Source of the DNA: an uncultured Aquimarina sp. | GTDB taxonomy: Bacteria > Bacteroidota > Bacteroidia > Flavobacteriales > Flavobacteriaceae | NCBI RefSeq assembly: GCF_947500065.1 | Contig: NZ_CANMQT010000009.1 | Location: 124,001 to 188,000 of the forward strand | DNA: 64,000 nt | Direction of reading: 5' to 3' | Shown: one piece after another, positions 55,114 through 63,427 of the stretch | How the letters are laid out: each line of letters opens with the position of its first letter | Numbering within the stretch: the stretch's first letter is position 1 | The notes under the pieces: generated by a model | The model's input: the letters and a program-made list of their open reading frames with translations, nothing else | Databases searched by the model: none | Told to the model about the DNA's origin: nothing | Made by a program: the position numbers and the translations under genes

Positions 55114-57711
55114 ATGAAAAAGTTTAATCAATATATAATATCAGGAGTAGCTTTCTTATTTTTAGTAATTGCATGTACAAAAGAAATTACTGATGATTTA
55201 GTGCTGTTTTTTAAAGTAGAATTTAGCGAAACTACTATTGAAGCTTTTGTTGATACCAGAAAAGCATCTCAATTTACCATTACAGGTGGAGAAGATTTTA
55301 ATGTTGGAGATTACCAAATAAAATACAATGTAACTGAGGGTGCGGGTTCTTATTTCTTAAACGACATAGCCGTAGTTGCAAATGAATTTATCGATTTACC
55401 GGAAGGCCCAGAATATACTATCGAATATTTGGGAACTCAGATAGGAACTAATAAAGTAACTATAACTATTAAAGATAGATCTAATAGAGAAGAAGAATTT
55501 TTATTGACATATAATGTAAATGATACTGATTTTACGTTTGATGTAGTACCATCTCCCGAAGCTACATATGTTAGCGGGGAAATAGATTTAAATCTTAATA
55601 TTTCGGAAGTTAGTGAGGCAACTTATGATGTTCAATACGTTTTTGGTGCTGCAGTAGATGCAGATGTCTTAGGATCTGGAAATATAACTATAGGTGGAGC
55701 ACCATTAGATCCAGAAACTACTACGGAAACTCCTATTGGCGATTCTACTTGGAAGTTCACCGGTGTAACGGTTGGAACTGTTGAGGTTGAATTTACAGCA
55801 ACTAGTAGTTTAGGTATTTCCAAGACAAAAACTCTTCTAATAGTAGTAGGAGAGACACCAGATTTTACATTTACAGCTGCGTTAGGTAATGATATTATAT
55901 ATACTACAAACTCTGGTGCTGCGATTGATTTTAATATTACCGAAACTGTTGGTACATCCAGTTATGTAATGAACTATGCATCTTCAAGCTCTGGTAGCAT
56001 AACTTATAATGGAGAAACTTATCAACCAGGAGATAATATTTCTGTACAAGTAGGTTCAAGTATTGGTACATATATTGGAACTGTAGAAGGCGCTCATATT
56101 TTAGATTTTAAAGTAGATAATGCTAATACTGTTACTATATCTAAAGAAGCATCTTTAACTTTAAATTTTAGAGATCCTGATGGTACAGCTCCAGTTATAC
56201 AATTGATAGGAGATAGCGAAATTACTATTAATGTTGGGGATTCTTTTACAGATCCGGGAGCAACGGCAATGGATGATATAGATGGTGATATTTCTGCAAA
56301 TATTGTAGTTACTGGTACCGTGAATGTAAATGTTCCTGGAACATATACTATAGTTTATAGTGTAGAAGATTCTTCAGGAAATACATCGTCGGTAGAGCGA
56401 ATTGTAAATGTTATTGATAATATTCCTCCTGTGATTACGGTATTAGGGGATAATCCTTTAATCTTAAGAGAAGGGAATACTTTTAATGACCCTGGTGCAA
56501 CTGCAACAGATAATATTGATGGAGATCTAACTTCGCAGATAGCAGTAACTGGTTCAGTTAATGTAAATGCGATAGGAACTTATGTATTGACTTATACAGT
56601 TAGTGATGCTGCTGGTAATGAAGTCTCAGAAACTAGGACTGTTAATGTTATAGGTGATAATCCACCAGTTATTACATTATTAGGAGATAATCCTCTAGAA
56701 ATAAGTTATGGAAGTACTTTTACCGATCCAGGAGCAACAGCTGCAGATGATCTCGATGGCGATATTTCTGGTCAAATAACAGTTACAGGAACAGTTGATG
56801 TTAATACTCTCGGATCATATACCATAACATATAGTGTTACAGATTCTTCAGGAAATAATACACAAGCAACAAGAACGGTTAATGTCGTAGATAATATAAG
56901 TCCTGTAATTACTTTAGTTGGGGCTAATCCATTTATAGTGAATGTAGGAAGTACTTTTACAGATCCGGGAGCTAATGCAAGTGATAATGTCGATGGTAAT
57001 TTAACATCAGATATTTCTGTTACAGGAACTGTAGATGTAAATACACCTGATGATTATATATTGACATACAGTGTCACGGACTCTTCTAATAACACCGCTA
57101 CAATTACAAGAACTGTAAGGGTTATAGATAATGTAGTTCCTGTAATCACTTTAATCGGAGCACCTTCTTTTAATATTCCATTAGGAGGTAGTTATACTGA
57201 TCCTGGTGCTACAGCATCAGATAATGTAGACGGGGATTTAACTTCGGCTATTGTTACAACCGGGAATGTAGATTTGAATACAGAGGGAACATATACAATA
57301 AGATATAATGTGACCGACTCTTCAGGAAATCAGGCTGTAGAAGTTACTAGAACAATAACCGTATTTAATCCTGATACAATTCCTCCTGTGATTACTCTAA
57401 TAGGTTCATCTCCTACTATTACTCTTTTAAATGATCCGTATAGGGATCAAGGTGCTACAGCAACTGATAATGTGGATGGTGATATTTCTGCAAATATACA
57501 AGTAAGCTCTAATGTAAATACCAATGTAGTTGGAGTATATCAAGTACGATATAATGTGCAGGATAATGCAGGAAATCAGGCAACTGAAGTTATTAGAACT
57601 GTTAATGTTATTCAATTAACTGATGATTGCAACTGCCCTCCAGGACAAACTGCTTGTGAACCATTTCCAATATGTAATTGTATAGATCCAACAACTCAAG
57701 GTTGTCCATAA
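55114..57711 (+). CDS. TraQ-like/DUF5011 repeat lipoprotein B with Cys-rich tail
   Basis: 865 residues. Lipoprotein signal ends FLVIACTKE. Same plan as lipoprotein A: three TraQ-like units (about 25-355), then six DUF5011 repeats (first APVIQLIGDSEITINVGDSF, with FTDPGATA and DSSGN cores), more regular than those in A. In place of a PKD domain it ends in a cysteine-rich tail, CNCPPGQTACEPFPICNC and IDPTTQGCP. Directly downstream of the TraO-like gene (53 nt), likely the same transcript. Confidence 0.82.
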   Translation: MKKFNQYIISGVAFLFLVIACTKEITDDLVLFFKVEFSETTIEAFVDTRKASQFTITGGEDFNVGDYQIKYNVTEGAGSYFLNDIAVVANEFIDLPEGPEYTIEYLGTQIGTNKVTITIKDRSNREEEFLLTYNVNDTDFTFDVVPSPEATYVSGEIDLNLNISEVSEATYDVQYVFGAAVDADVLGSGNITIGGAPLDPETTTETPIGDSTWKFTGVTVGTVEVEFTATSSLGISKTKTLLIVVGETPDFTFTAALGNDIIYTTNSGAAIDFNITETVGTSSYVMNYASSSSGSITYNGETYQPGDNISVQVGSSIGTYIGTVEGAHILDFKVDNANTVTISKEASLTLNFRDPDGTAPVIQLIGDSEITINVGDSFTDPGATAMDDIDGDISANIVVTGTVNVNVPGTYTIVYSVEDSSGNTSSVERIVNVIDNIPPVITVLGDNPLILREGNTFNDPGATATDNIDGDLTSQIAVTGSVNVNAIGTYVLTYTVSDAAGNEVSETRTVNVIGDNPPVITLLGDNPLEISYGSTFTDPGATAADDLDGDISGQITVTGTVDVNTLGSYTITYSVTDSSGNNTQATRTVNVVDNISPVITLVGANPFIVNVGSTFTDPGANASDNVDGNLTSDISVTGTVDVNTPDDYILTYSVTDSSNNTATITRTVRVIDNVVPVITLIGAPSFNIPLGGSYTDPGATASDNVDGDLTSAIVTTGNVDLNTEGTYTIRYNVTDSSGNQAVEVTRTITVFNPDTIPPVITLIGSSPTITLLNDPYRDQGATATDNVDGDISANIQVSSNVNTNVVGVYQVRYNVQDNAGNQATEVIRTVNVIQLTDDCNCPPGQTACEPFPICNCIDPTTQGCP

Positions 57712-57740
57712 AAGGTATAATTGTGAATGAGTTGTAATAA

Positions 57741-57771
57741 AAAAGCCTTGAAATCGAATTTCAAGGCTTTT
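57741..57771. terminator. Bidirectional intrinsic terminator
   Basis: AAAAGCCTTGAAAT pairs perfectly with ATTTCAAGGCTTTT around CGA, with A and T tracts on both sides. Between lipoprotein B and the convergent arsC-like gene. Confidence 0.92.
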
Positions 57772-57779
57772 TTATTTTG

Positions 57780-58121
57780 CTATAAAATGTCAATAACTTT
57801 TTCGGGAGGTCTTCCTATAATTGCTTTATTGTTTTTTATAACAATAGGTCTTTCAATTAATTTAGGATGATCACACATCGCTTTTACAATTTGTTGATCT
57901 GTTATGTCTTTTCCTTTAAAATTTTCTTTCCAGATAACTTCATTTTTTCTAACTAAATCTATAGGCTTTATACCAAGAAGTTCGATAATCTCTGTAAGCT
58001 TTTCTTTTGTAACTGGAGTGTCTAAATATTTAACAATTTCTAAATCTTCATTTTTTTCTTCTAGAAGAGCAAGACATTGTCTGGACTTACTACATCTAGG
58101 GTTATGATATATTGTTGTCAT
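57780..58121 (-). CDS. ArsC-family arsenate reductase (glutaredoxin type)
   Basis: 113 residues. Catalytic Cys10 in YHNPRCSKSRQ, with ERPIVI and IGRPPEKV supplying the two arginines that fix arsenate in E. coli ArsC. Reduces arsenate with glutathione/glutaredoxin in classical members; in the absence of an ars operon it may be a YffB/Spx-like relative. Placed 11 nt after prfB, so co-transcribed. Confidence 0.87.
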   Translation of the reverse strand: MTTIYHNPRCSKSRQCLALLEEKNEDLEIVKYLDTPVTKEKLTEIIELLGIKPIDLVRKNEVIWKENFKGKDITDQQIVKAMCDHPKLIERPIVIKNNKAIIGRPPEKVIDIL

Positions 58122-58132
58122 ATTTCTAATTA

Positions 58133-59231
58133 TTAATCTTCATTTTTTTGTCCCATCATCATAAGATATGCTTTTAAGAAAGCGTCAATATTTCCATCCA
58201 TTACGGCATCAACATTTCCTGTTTCTTCTGCAGTTCTGACATCTTTAACCAGTTTATATGGATGCATGACATAATTACGTATTTGAGATCCCCATTCAAT
58301 TTTCATTTTAGAAGCTTCAATCTCATCACGTTGCGCTTGTTGTTTTTTGAGTTCAAGCTCAAAAAGCTGCGATTTAAGCATTTGTAATGCTTTTAATCGA
58401 TTCTCTTGCTGTGATCTAGTATCTGAACATGAAATTTGAATTCCAGTAGGAAAGTGGGTAAGTTGTACTTTTGTTTCTACCTTATTAACATTTTGTCCTC
58501 CAGCACCACTTGATCTAGATGTGATAATCTCATAATCGGCAGGGTTAATATCGATTTCAATAGAGTCATCAGCCAATGGATATACATATATTGAAGCAAA
58601 AGATGTATGTCTTTTGGCGTTACTGTCAAAAGGAGAAATACGTACTAATCTGTGTACACCATTTTCACCCTTTAGCCAACCAAAAGAATACTCACCTTCA
58701 ATTTCTAATGTTACAGTTTTAATTCCAGCAACATCTCCTCCCTGATAGTTAAGTTCTCTAATCTTATACCCTTGTTTTTCTGCCCACATCATATACATAC
58801 GCATCAACATACTGGCCCAATCACAACTTTCCGTACCTCCAGCACCGGCCGTGATTTGCAGAACAGCACTCATATTATCTCCTTCTTCGCTGAGCATGTT
58901 CTTAAACTCAAGACTTTCTATAAGGTCTAAAGCTGTAGAATGACGTTCTTGTACTTCTGCTTCTGTTGCATCTCCTTCTTTATAAAACTCGTAGAGTATT
59001 TCTAGATCATCAACAAGAGTAACGCCTTTTTCGTACTCAGAAACCCATTTTTTTTCTGCATTTAGTGCACGCATTATTTTTTCCGCTTCCTGGGCATTGT
59101 TCCAGAAATCAGGCGCATACGTTTTTTCTTCTTCGTTAGCTATTTCGATAAGTTTGGCATCAATGTCAAAGATACCTCCTTAACGCAACCAGGCGCTCCC
59201 TAAGATCTTGTAAAGTCTCAGTATTAATCAT
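58133..59231 (-). CDS. prfB: Peptide chain release factor 2 with programmed +1 frameshift
   Basis: The gene begins at the ATG ending at 59231 and reads 21 codons (MINTETLQDLRERLVALRRY then L) to an in-frame TGA at 59166-59168. The site AGGAGGTATCTTTGAC has the internal Shine-Dalgarno AGGAGG, slippery CTT and TGA-C of the classical RF2 autoregulatory signal. After a +1 step the frame continues DIDAKLIEIANEEEKTYAPD and on through the track's first ATG (59074) to 58133, giving 365 residues, the length of E. coli RF2. Stop-recognition SPF in VRISPFDSNA and GGQ in GAGGQNVNKVETK are intact. RF2 terminates at UGA and UAA; low RF2 promotes the shift. Confidence 0.96.
59166..59181 (-). promoter_or_regulatory. 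RF2 recoding site (internal SD plus CTT TGA C)
   Basis: On the minus strand: AGGAGG, three bases TAT, then CTTTGAC. Spacing of three bases between SD and CTT equals that of E. coli prfB (AGGGGGTATCTTTGAC), one base different. Confidence 0.95.
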
Positions 59232-59339
59232 ATTTAAATTATTTTTGACAAAAATAGGATTTAACAGTTCAGTAGGAAATAATTTTACTATTATTTTATA
59301 GTTTTAATGCTTTTGCAAAATCACATAAATCATTTCAGA

Positions 59340-61751
59340 ATGAAAATAAATATTACTTGCTTGTTTCTAGTAGTTTGTCACATAGTTTCCGGCCAATTTT
59401 TAGAAAAACAAAAAGATTTACAATTACAGAAAGGATATTTTAATTTCTACTATAATCAAAGTAAGGATGAAATATATTTAGAAGTAAATAAATTGAACAC
59501 AGAATTTTTATATGTTCATTCTTTGGCCACAGGTCTGGGATCTAATGATATCGGATTGGATAGAGGACAGATAGGCGATGGTGTGATAGTCAAGTTTCAA
59601 AAAGCGGGAAATAAATTGTTATTGGTACAACCTAATCAGCGATATAGAGCTATTACTGAAAATGAGTTGGAGAAAAAAAGTGTGGAACAGGCATTTGCTA
59701 AATCCGTTTTGTTTGGTTTTCCTATAAAGGAAGAAAAATCAAGTACTTATATTATTGATTTAACACCATTCTTATTACAAGATACTCACGGAGTTATAAA
59801 TAGATTAAAAAATCAAAATGAGGGTAATTATAGTATAGACAAATCTAAAAGTGCTTTAAGCTTAGAAAGAACGAAAGCATTTGCAAAAAATGTAGAATTT
59901 GAGGCATTGATCACTTATAAAGGATCTCCTAAAAGAGGAAATATCTGGTCGGTTGCACCAGATTCCAAATTTCTTACTGTCACTCAACATCACTCTTTTG
60001 TTGAATTACCTGATAATAATTATAAAAAACGAGAATTTGACCCAAGAAGTGGAGCTTTGTCTATTGCATATTTGGATTATGCAACACCTATACAAGAACC
60101 TATTGTTAAAAGGTATATAACAAGGCATAGGCTGGAAAAGAAAAACCCTGAATTAGCTGTAAGTGAAGCTAAAGAACCAATTATTTATTATCTGGATCCT
60201 GGCACCCCAGAACCAGTAAGATCTGCGTTGTTGGATGGAGCTAGGTGGTGGAACCAAGCTTATGAAGCTATTGGGTTTAAAGATGCTTTTCAGGTAAAAA
60301 TGCTTCCAGAAGGTGCAGATCCTATGGATTTACGATACAATGTGATTCAATGGGTGCATAGATCTACAAGAGGTTGGAGTTATGGAGCTAGCGTTGTAGA
60401 TCCTAGAACTGGAGAAATATTAAAAGGACATGTTAGTTTGGGTAGTTTACGGATTCGTCAGGATTTTCTGATTGCTCAAGCACTATTAAGTAAACCCTTT
60501 GCAGACAATGACGATAATTATCAACCCATGTTAGAAATGGCTTTGGCTAGAATTCGACAATTATCGGCTCACGAGGTAGGACATACCATTGGGTTTGCAC
60601 ATAATTTTGCAGCTAGTACTAGTAATAGAGCATCCGTAATGGATTACCCACATCCTACGGTGAGATTGAAAGACGGTAATATCGATTTGTCAGATGCTTA
60701 TGATACCAAGATTGGTGTTTGGGATAAGGTAACGGTGGCGTACAGTTATTCTGAGTTTGGTAATGATGTTAATGAAAAAGAAGCTTTAAATGGCATTTTA
60801 AGTAATGCTTATGGTGCTGGTTTGCGTTTTATATCTGATAGTGATGCAAGGCCTCAAGGAGGTGCTCATGGTTTAGCGCATTTATGGGATAATGGTAAAA
60901 GCGCTTCTGAAGAATTAAAAAATCTACTAGAAGTAAGGAAAGTAGCGATAAATAATTTTTCTGAAGATAATATAAGAAATAGCGAACCGTATTCTGTTCT
61001 CGAAGATGTGTTTGTTCCTTTGTATTTTTTTCATAGGTATCAAACAGAAGCAGCGGTAAAATTGATAGGAGGTCTTAATTATAATTATTCTGTTAAGGGA
61101 GATGAGCAAACGATCGTAGAAGTAATTTCTGAAAATGAACAAAAGGAAGCATTAGAACAAATTTTGAAGACTTTATCGCCAGAAGTTTTGGCAATTCCAG
61201 AGGATAAGCTAAAGTTATTTCCTCCTAGAGCTTTTGGCTATTCTCGTACTAGAGAATCATTTAATAGTATGACAGGAGTAGCATTTGATCCTATGAGTGC
61301 TGCATCTACAGCCAGTGATATGAGTTTGTCACTTTTATTGAACCCTCAGCGAGCATCGCGATTAGTACAACAAAAGAGTTTAGATGTTAAACAGCTAAGT
61401 ATTTCTGAAGTTTTAGACAAGTTGATTAAAGTAGTTTTTGAATCCAAATCCAAAAATGATTATACTAATGAAATTCAACATACTGTAAAAAGCAATACGT
61501 TAAAACATCTTATGAATTTAAGTAATGATATCAATGCCTATCCACAGGTACGAGCTCAGGTATATGCTTCTTTAAAGAAAATACAATCGTTATTATTGTC
61601 AGAAAAGAGGAAAGATTCCGAAGGTGTTTATAGTGATTATTATTTAAATCAAATTCAGGATTTTATGACTAAACCTGAAAAATTTAAAGCGTTACCTTCG
61701 CCAAAAATTCCTGATGGTTCTCCCATAGGAAGTTATAGATGTGAGTTTTAA
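59340..61751 (+). CDS. Exported zinc metalloprotease (DUF5117/DUF5118, metzincin motif)
   Basis: The ATG at 59340 starts the signal peptide (MKINITCLFLVVCHIVSGQ); a frame start 11 codons earlier is not needed. 803 residues: N-terminal DUF5118/DUF5117-type part (VNKLNTEFLYVHSLATGLGS), then the protease with HEVGHTIGFAH at 411-421 (ligands His411, His415, His421; Glu412), the metzincin HExxHxxGxxH. C-terminal helical part to the end. Such large proteases are common in Bacteroidetes and act in the periplasm or outside. Confidence 0.9.
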   Translation: MKINITCLFLVVCHIVSGQFLEKQKDLQLQKGYFNFYYNQSKDEIYLEVNKLNTEFLYVHSLATGLGSNDIGLDRGQIGDGVIVKFQKAGNKLLLVQPNQRYRAITENELEKKSVEQAFAKSVLFGFPIKEEKSSTYIIDLTPFLLQDTHGVINRLKNQNEGNYSIDKSKSALSLERTKAFAKNVEFEALITYKGSPKRGNIWSVAPDSKFLTVTQHHSFVELPDNNYKKREFDPRSGALSIAYLDYATPIQEPIVKRYITRHRLEKKNPELAVSEAKEPIIYYLDPGTPEPVRSALLDGARWWNQAYEAIGFKDAFQVKMLPEGADPMDLRYNVIQWVHRSTRGWSYGASVVDPRTGEILKGHVSLGSLRIRQDFLIAQALLSKPFADNDDNYQPMLEMALARIRQLSAHEVGHTIGFAHNFAASTSNRASVMDYPHPTVRLKDGNIDLSDAYDTKIGVWDKVTVAYSYSEFGNDVNEKEALNGILSNAYGAGLRFISDSDARPQGGAHGLAHLWDNGKSASEELKNLLEVRKVAINNFSEDNIRNSEPYSVLEDVFVPLYFFHRYQTEAAVKLIGGLNYNYSVKGDEQTIVEVISENEQKEALEQILKTLSPEVLAIPEDKLKLFPPRAFGYSRTRESFNSMTGVAFDPMSAASTASDMSLSLLLNPQRASRLVQQKSLDVKQLSISEVLDKLIKVVFESKSKNDYTNEIQHTVKSNTLKHLMNLSNDINAYPQVRAQVYASLKKIQSLLLSEKRKDSEGVYSDYYLNQIQDFMTKPEKFKALPSPKIPDGSPIGSYRCEF

Positions 61752-61794
61752 TCCATGTTTAGTAGTAATAAATATTCTAATTAAGTAATATAAT

Positions 61795-62808
61795 ATGATA
61801 ATAGATCTTAGGAGTGATACGGTTACAAAGCCTACTCCAGAAATGCTTAACGCAATGATCAATGCAGAGGTAGGAGATGATGTTTATAAAGAGGATCCAA
61901 CGGTTAATGCATTAGAAGAAAGAATTGCCACTATGTTTGGTAAAGAAAGTGCTTTGTTTTTTCCATCAGGAAGTATGGCTAATCAAGCGGCTATTAAGCT
62001 ACATACACAACCTGGTGAACAACTAATAGCGGATAAATATGCTCATGTATTTAATTATGAAGGAGGAGGAGTTTCTTTTAATAGTGGGGTTTCTTGTAAA
62101 TTGATTGATGGACATAGAGGTATGATAACTGCTGATCAGGTTCAGGAATCAATTAATCCACCAGATTTTTACCACAGTCCTTTGACAAGTTTAGTATGTA
62201 TAGAGAATACTACTAATAAAGGAGGAGGAGCCTGTTATGATTTTGAAGAAATAGTAAAAATAAGAAAGGTATGTAATGATCATAATCTTGGATATCACTT
62301 AGATGGTGCTAGATTGTGGAATGCTTTGGTTGCCAAAAAAGAGCAAGCCATACAATATGGAGAAATGTTTGATACTATTTCTGTGTGTCTTAGTAAAGGT
62401 TTGGGGGCGCCAATGGGATCTGTATTGGTGGGAGATCAAAAGATCATGGAGCAAGCTATTCGAGTTAGAAAAGTATTAGGTGGAGGAATGCGTCAAATAG
62501 GCTATATGGCGGCTGCAGGATTATATGCTGTAGAAAATCATTTAGATAGATTACAGGAAGATCATAAAAGAGCTAATGAAATAGGAAAAATTTTAGAAGG
62601 AATATCTTTTGTTATCAATGTAGAGCCAATAGATACCAATATAGTCATATTTACGATTGAAGGAGATGAAGAAGATTTTATTTCGAAAATGGCTTCAAAA
62701 AATATTCATTTTTACAGTATGGGGCAAGGAAAATTAAGGTTTGTAACACATTTGGATTATACCCAGAAAATGCATGAATATTTTATAGAATTATTACAAT
62801 CTTTGTAA
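61795..62808 (+). CDS. Low-specificity L-threonine aldolase
   Basis: 337 residues. MIIDLRSDTVTKPTPEM is the family start, GDDVYKEDPTVNALEERIA and the PLP lysine in SVCLSKGLGAPMGSVLVG, and LDGARLWNA. Splits threonine or allo-threonine to glycine and acetaldehyde, or makes glycine from related substrates. 43 nt after the protease, own terminator downstream. Confidence 0.93.
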   Translation: MIIDLRSDTVTKPTPEMLNAMINAEVGDDVYKEDPTVNALEERIATMFGKESALFFPSGSMANQAAIKLHTQPGEQLIADKYAHVFNYEGGGVSFNSGVSCKLIDGHRGMITADQVQESINPPDFYHSPLTSLVCIENTTNKGGGACYDFEEIVKIRKVCNDHNLGYHLDGARLWNALVAKKEQAIQYGEMFDTISVCLSKGLGAPMGSVLVGDQKIMEQAIRVRKVLGGGMRQIGYMAAAGLYAVENHLDRLQEDHKRANEIGKILEGISFVINVEPIDTNIVIFTIEGDEEDFISKMASKNIHFYSMGQGKLRFVTHLDYTQKMHEYFIELLQSL

Positions 62809-62810
62809 AA

Positions 62811-62845
62811 AAAAGCTGTTCAAATACCTGAACAGCTTTTTTTTT
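62811..62845. terminator. Bidirectional intrinsic terminator
   Basis: AAAAGCTGTTCA pairs perfectly with TGAACAGCTTTT around AATACC, with flanking A and T tracts. Between threonine aldolase and the convergent DUF1508 gene. Confidence 0.92.
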
Positions 62846-62873
62846 AGAATTTATAAATAGATACTTAATAAAT

Positions 62874-63194
62874 TTAAACTTCTTTAGTGTCAGCATCAGC
62901 GGCATTTTCTTTTACGGAATTGATGCCGTTTTCCATTCCGGATTCAGAAGAATACATTTGACTACTACCAATTACTTGACCATTCGTAGCTTTTAAGTTG
63001 AAAAAGAATTTTCCATCCTTTGCGGTTTTTCGCTCATATCTTCCATCTTCAACTGCGTTCTTTTGTACAGAGGCAATTCCATTTATGGCAGCAGCTTTAG
63101 AATTGTATACTTCACTGCTTAGAATTACTTGCCCATTTTTTGCTTTTAAAGTAAAATGATAACTAGATCCCTCTTTATTTTTGAGTTCAAACAT
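62874..63194 (-). CDS. Tandem DUF1508 (YegP-like) protein
   Basis: 106 residues made of two DUF1508 units: FELKNKEGSSYHFTLKAKNG, QVILSSEVYNSKAAAINGIA, and KFFFNLKATNGQVIGSSQMY with SESGMENGINSVKENA. The unit is a four-stranded sheet plus helix, normally found as dimers; function unknown, expressed under stress in E. coli (YegP). Cytoplasmic. Confidence 0.92.
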   Translation of the reverse strand: MFELKNKEGSSYHFTLKAKNGQVILSSEVYNSKAAAINGIASVQKNAVEDGRYERKTAKDGKFFFNLKATNGQVIGSSQMYSSESGMENGINSVKENAADADTKEV

Positions 63195-63427
63195 ATTGTC
63201 GCGTTTTAAATAATTTTAGAATGATTTTGATAAAAATATAGAATAAAAAGGAGAAAGAAAAATATAAAAAACGTCAAATACCGTTTTTTTAGTCTTTTAT
63301 CGAATAAAAATACAATACATCGAAAATGCGGGAATTTTTTGAAATACTAATTTTAACATTTCTTTTTCATATGTATATTTTCGTATCTTTAAATGTAACA
63401 TAATAATAACCACAAAAATCATCAACT
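63195..63427. other. Divergent intergenic region, promoter only
   Basis: No ORF. TATATTTTCG and TATCTTTAAA at about 63375-63394 resemble -7 boxes for the rightward gene. Confidence 0.35.

Noticed and set aside
58133..59074. Taking 59074 as the start of prfB
   Set aside because: It omits domain 1 of RF2, while the upstream frame plus recoding site restores the normal 365 residues.
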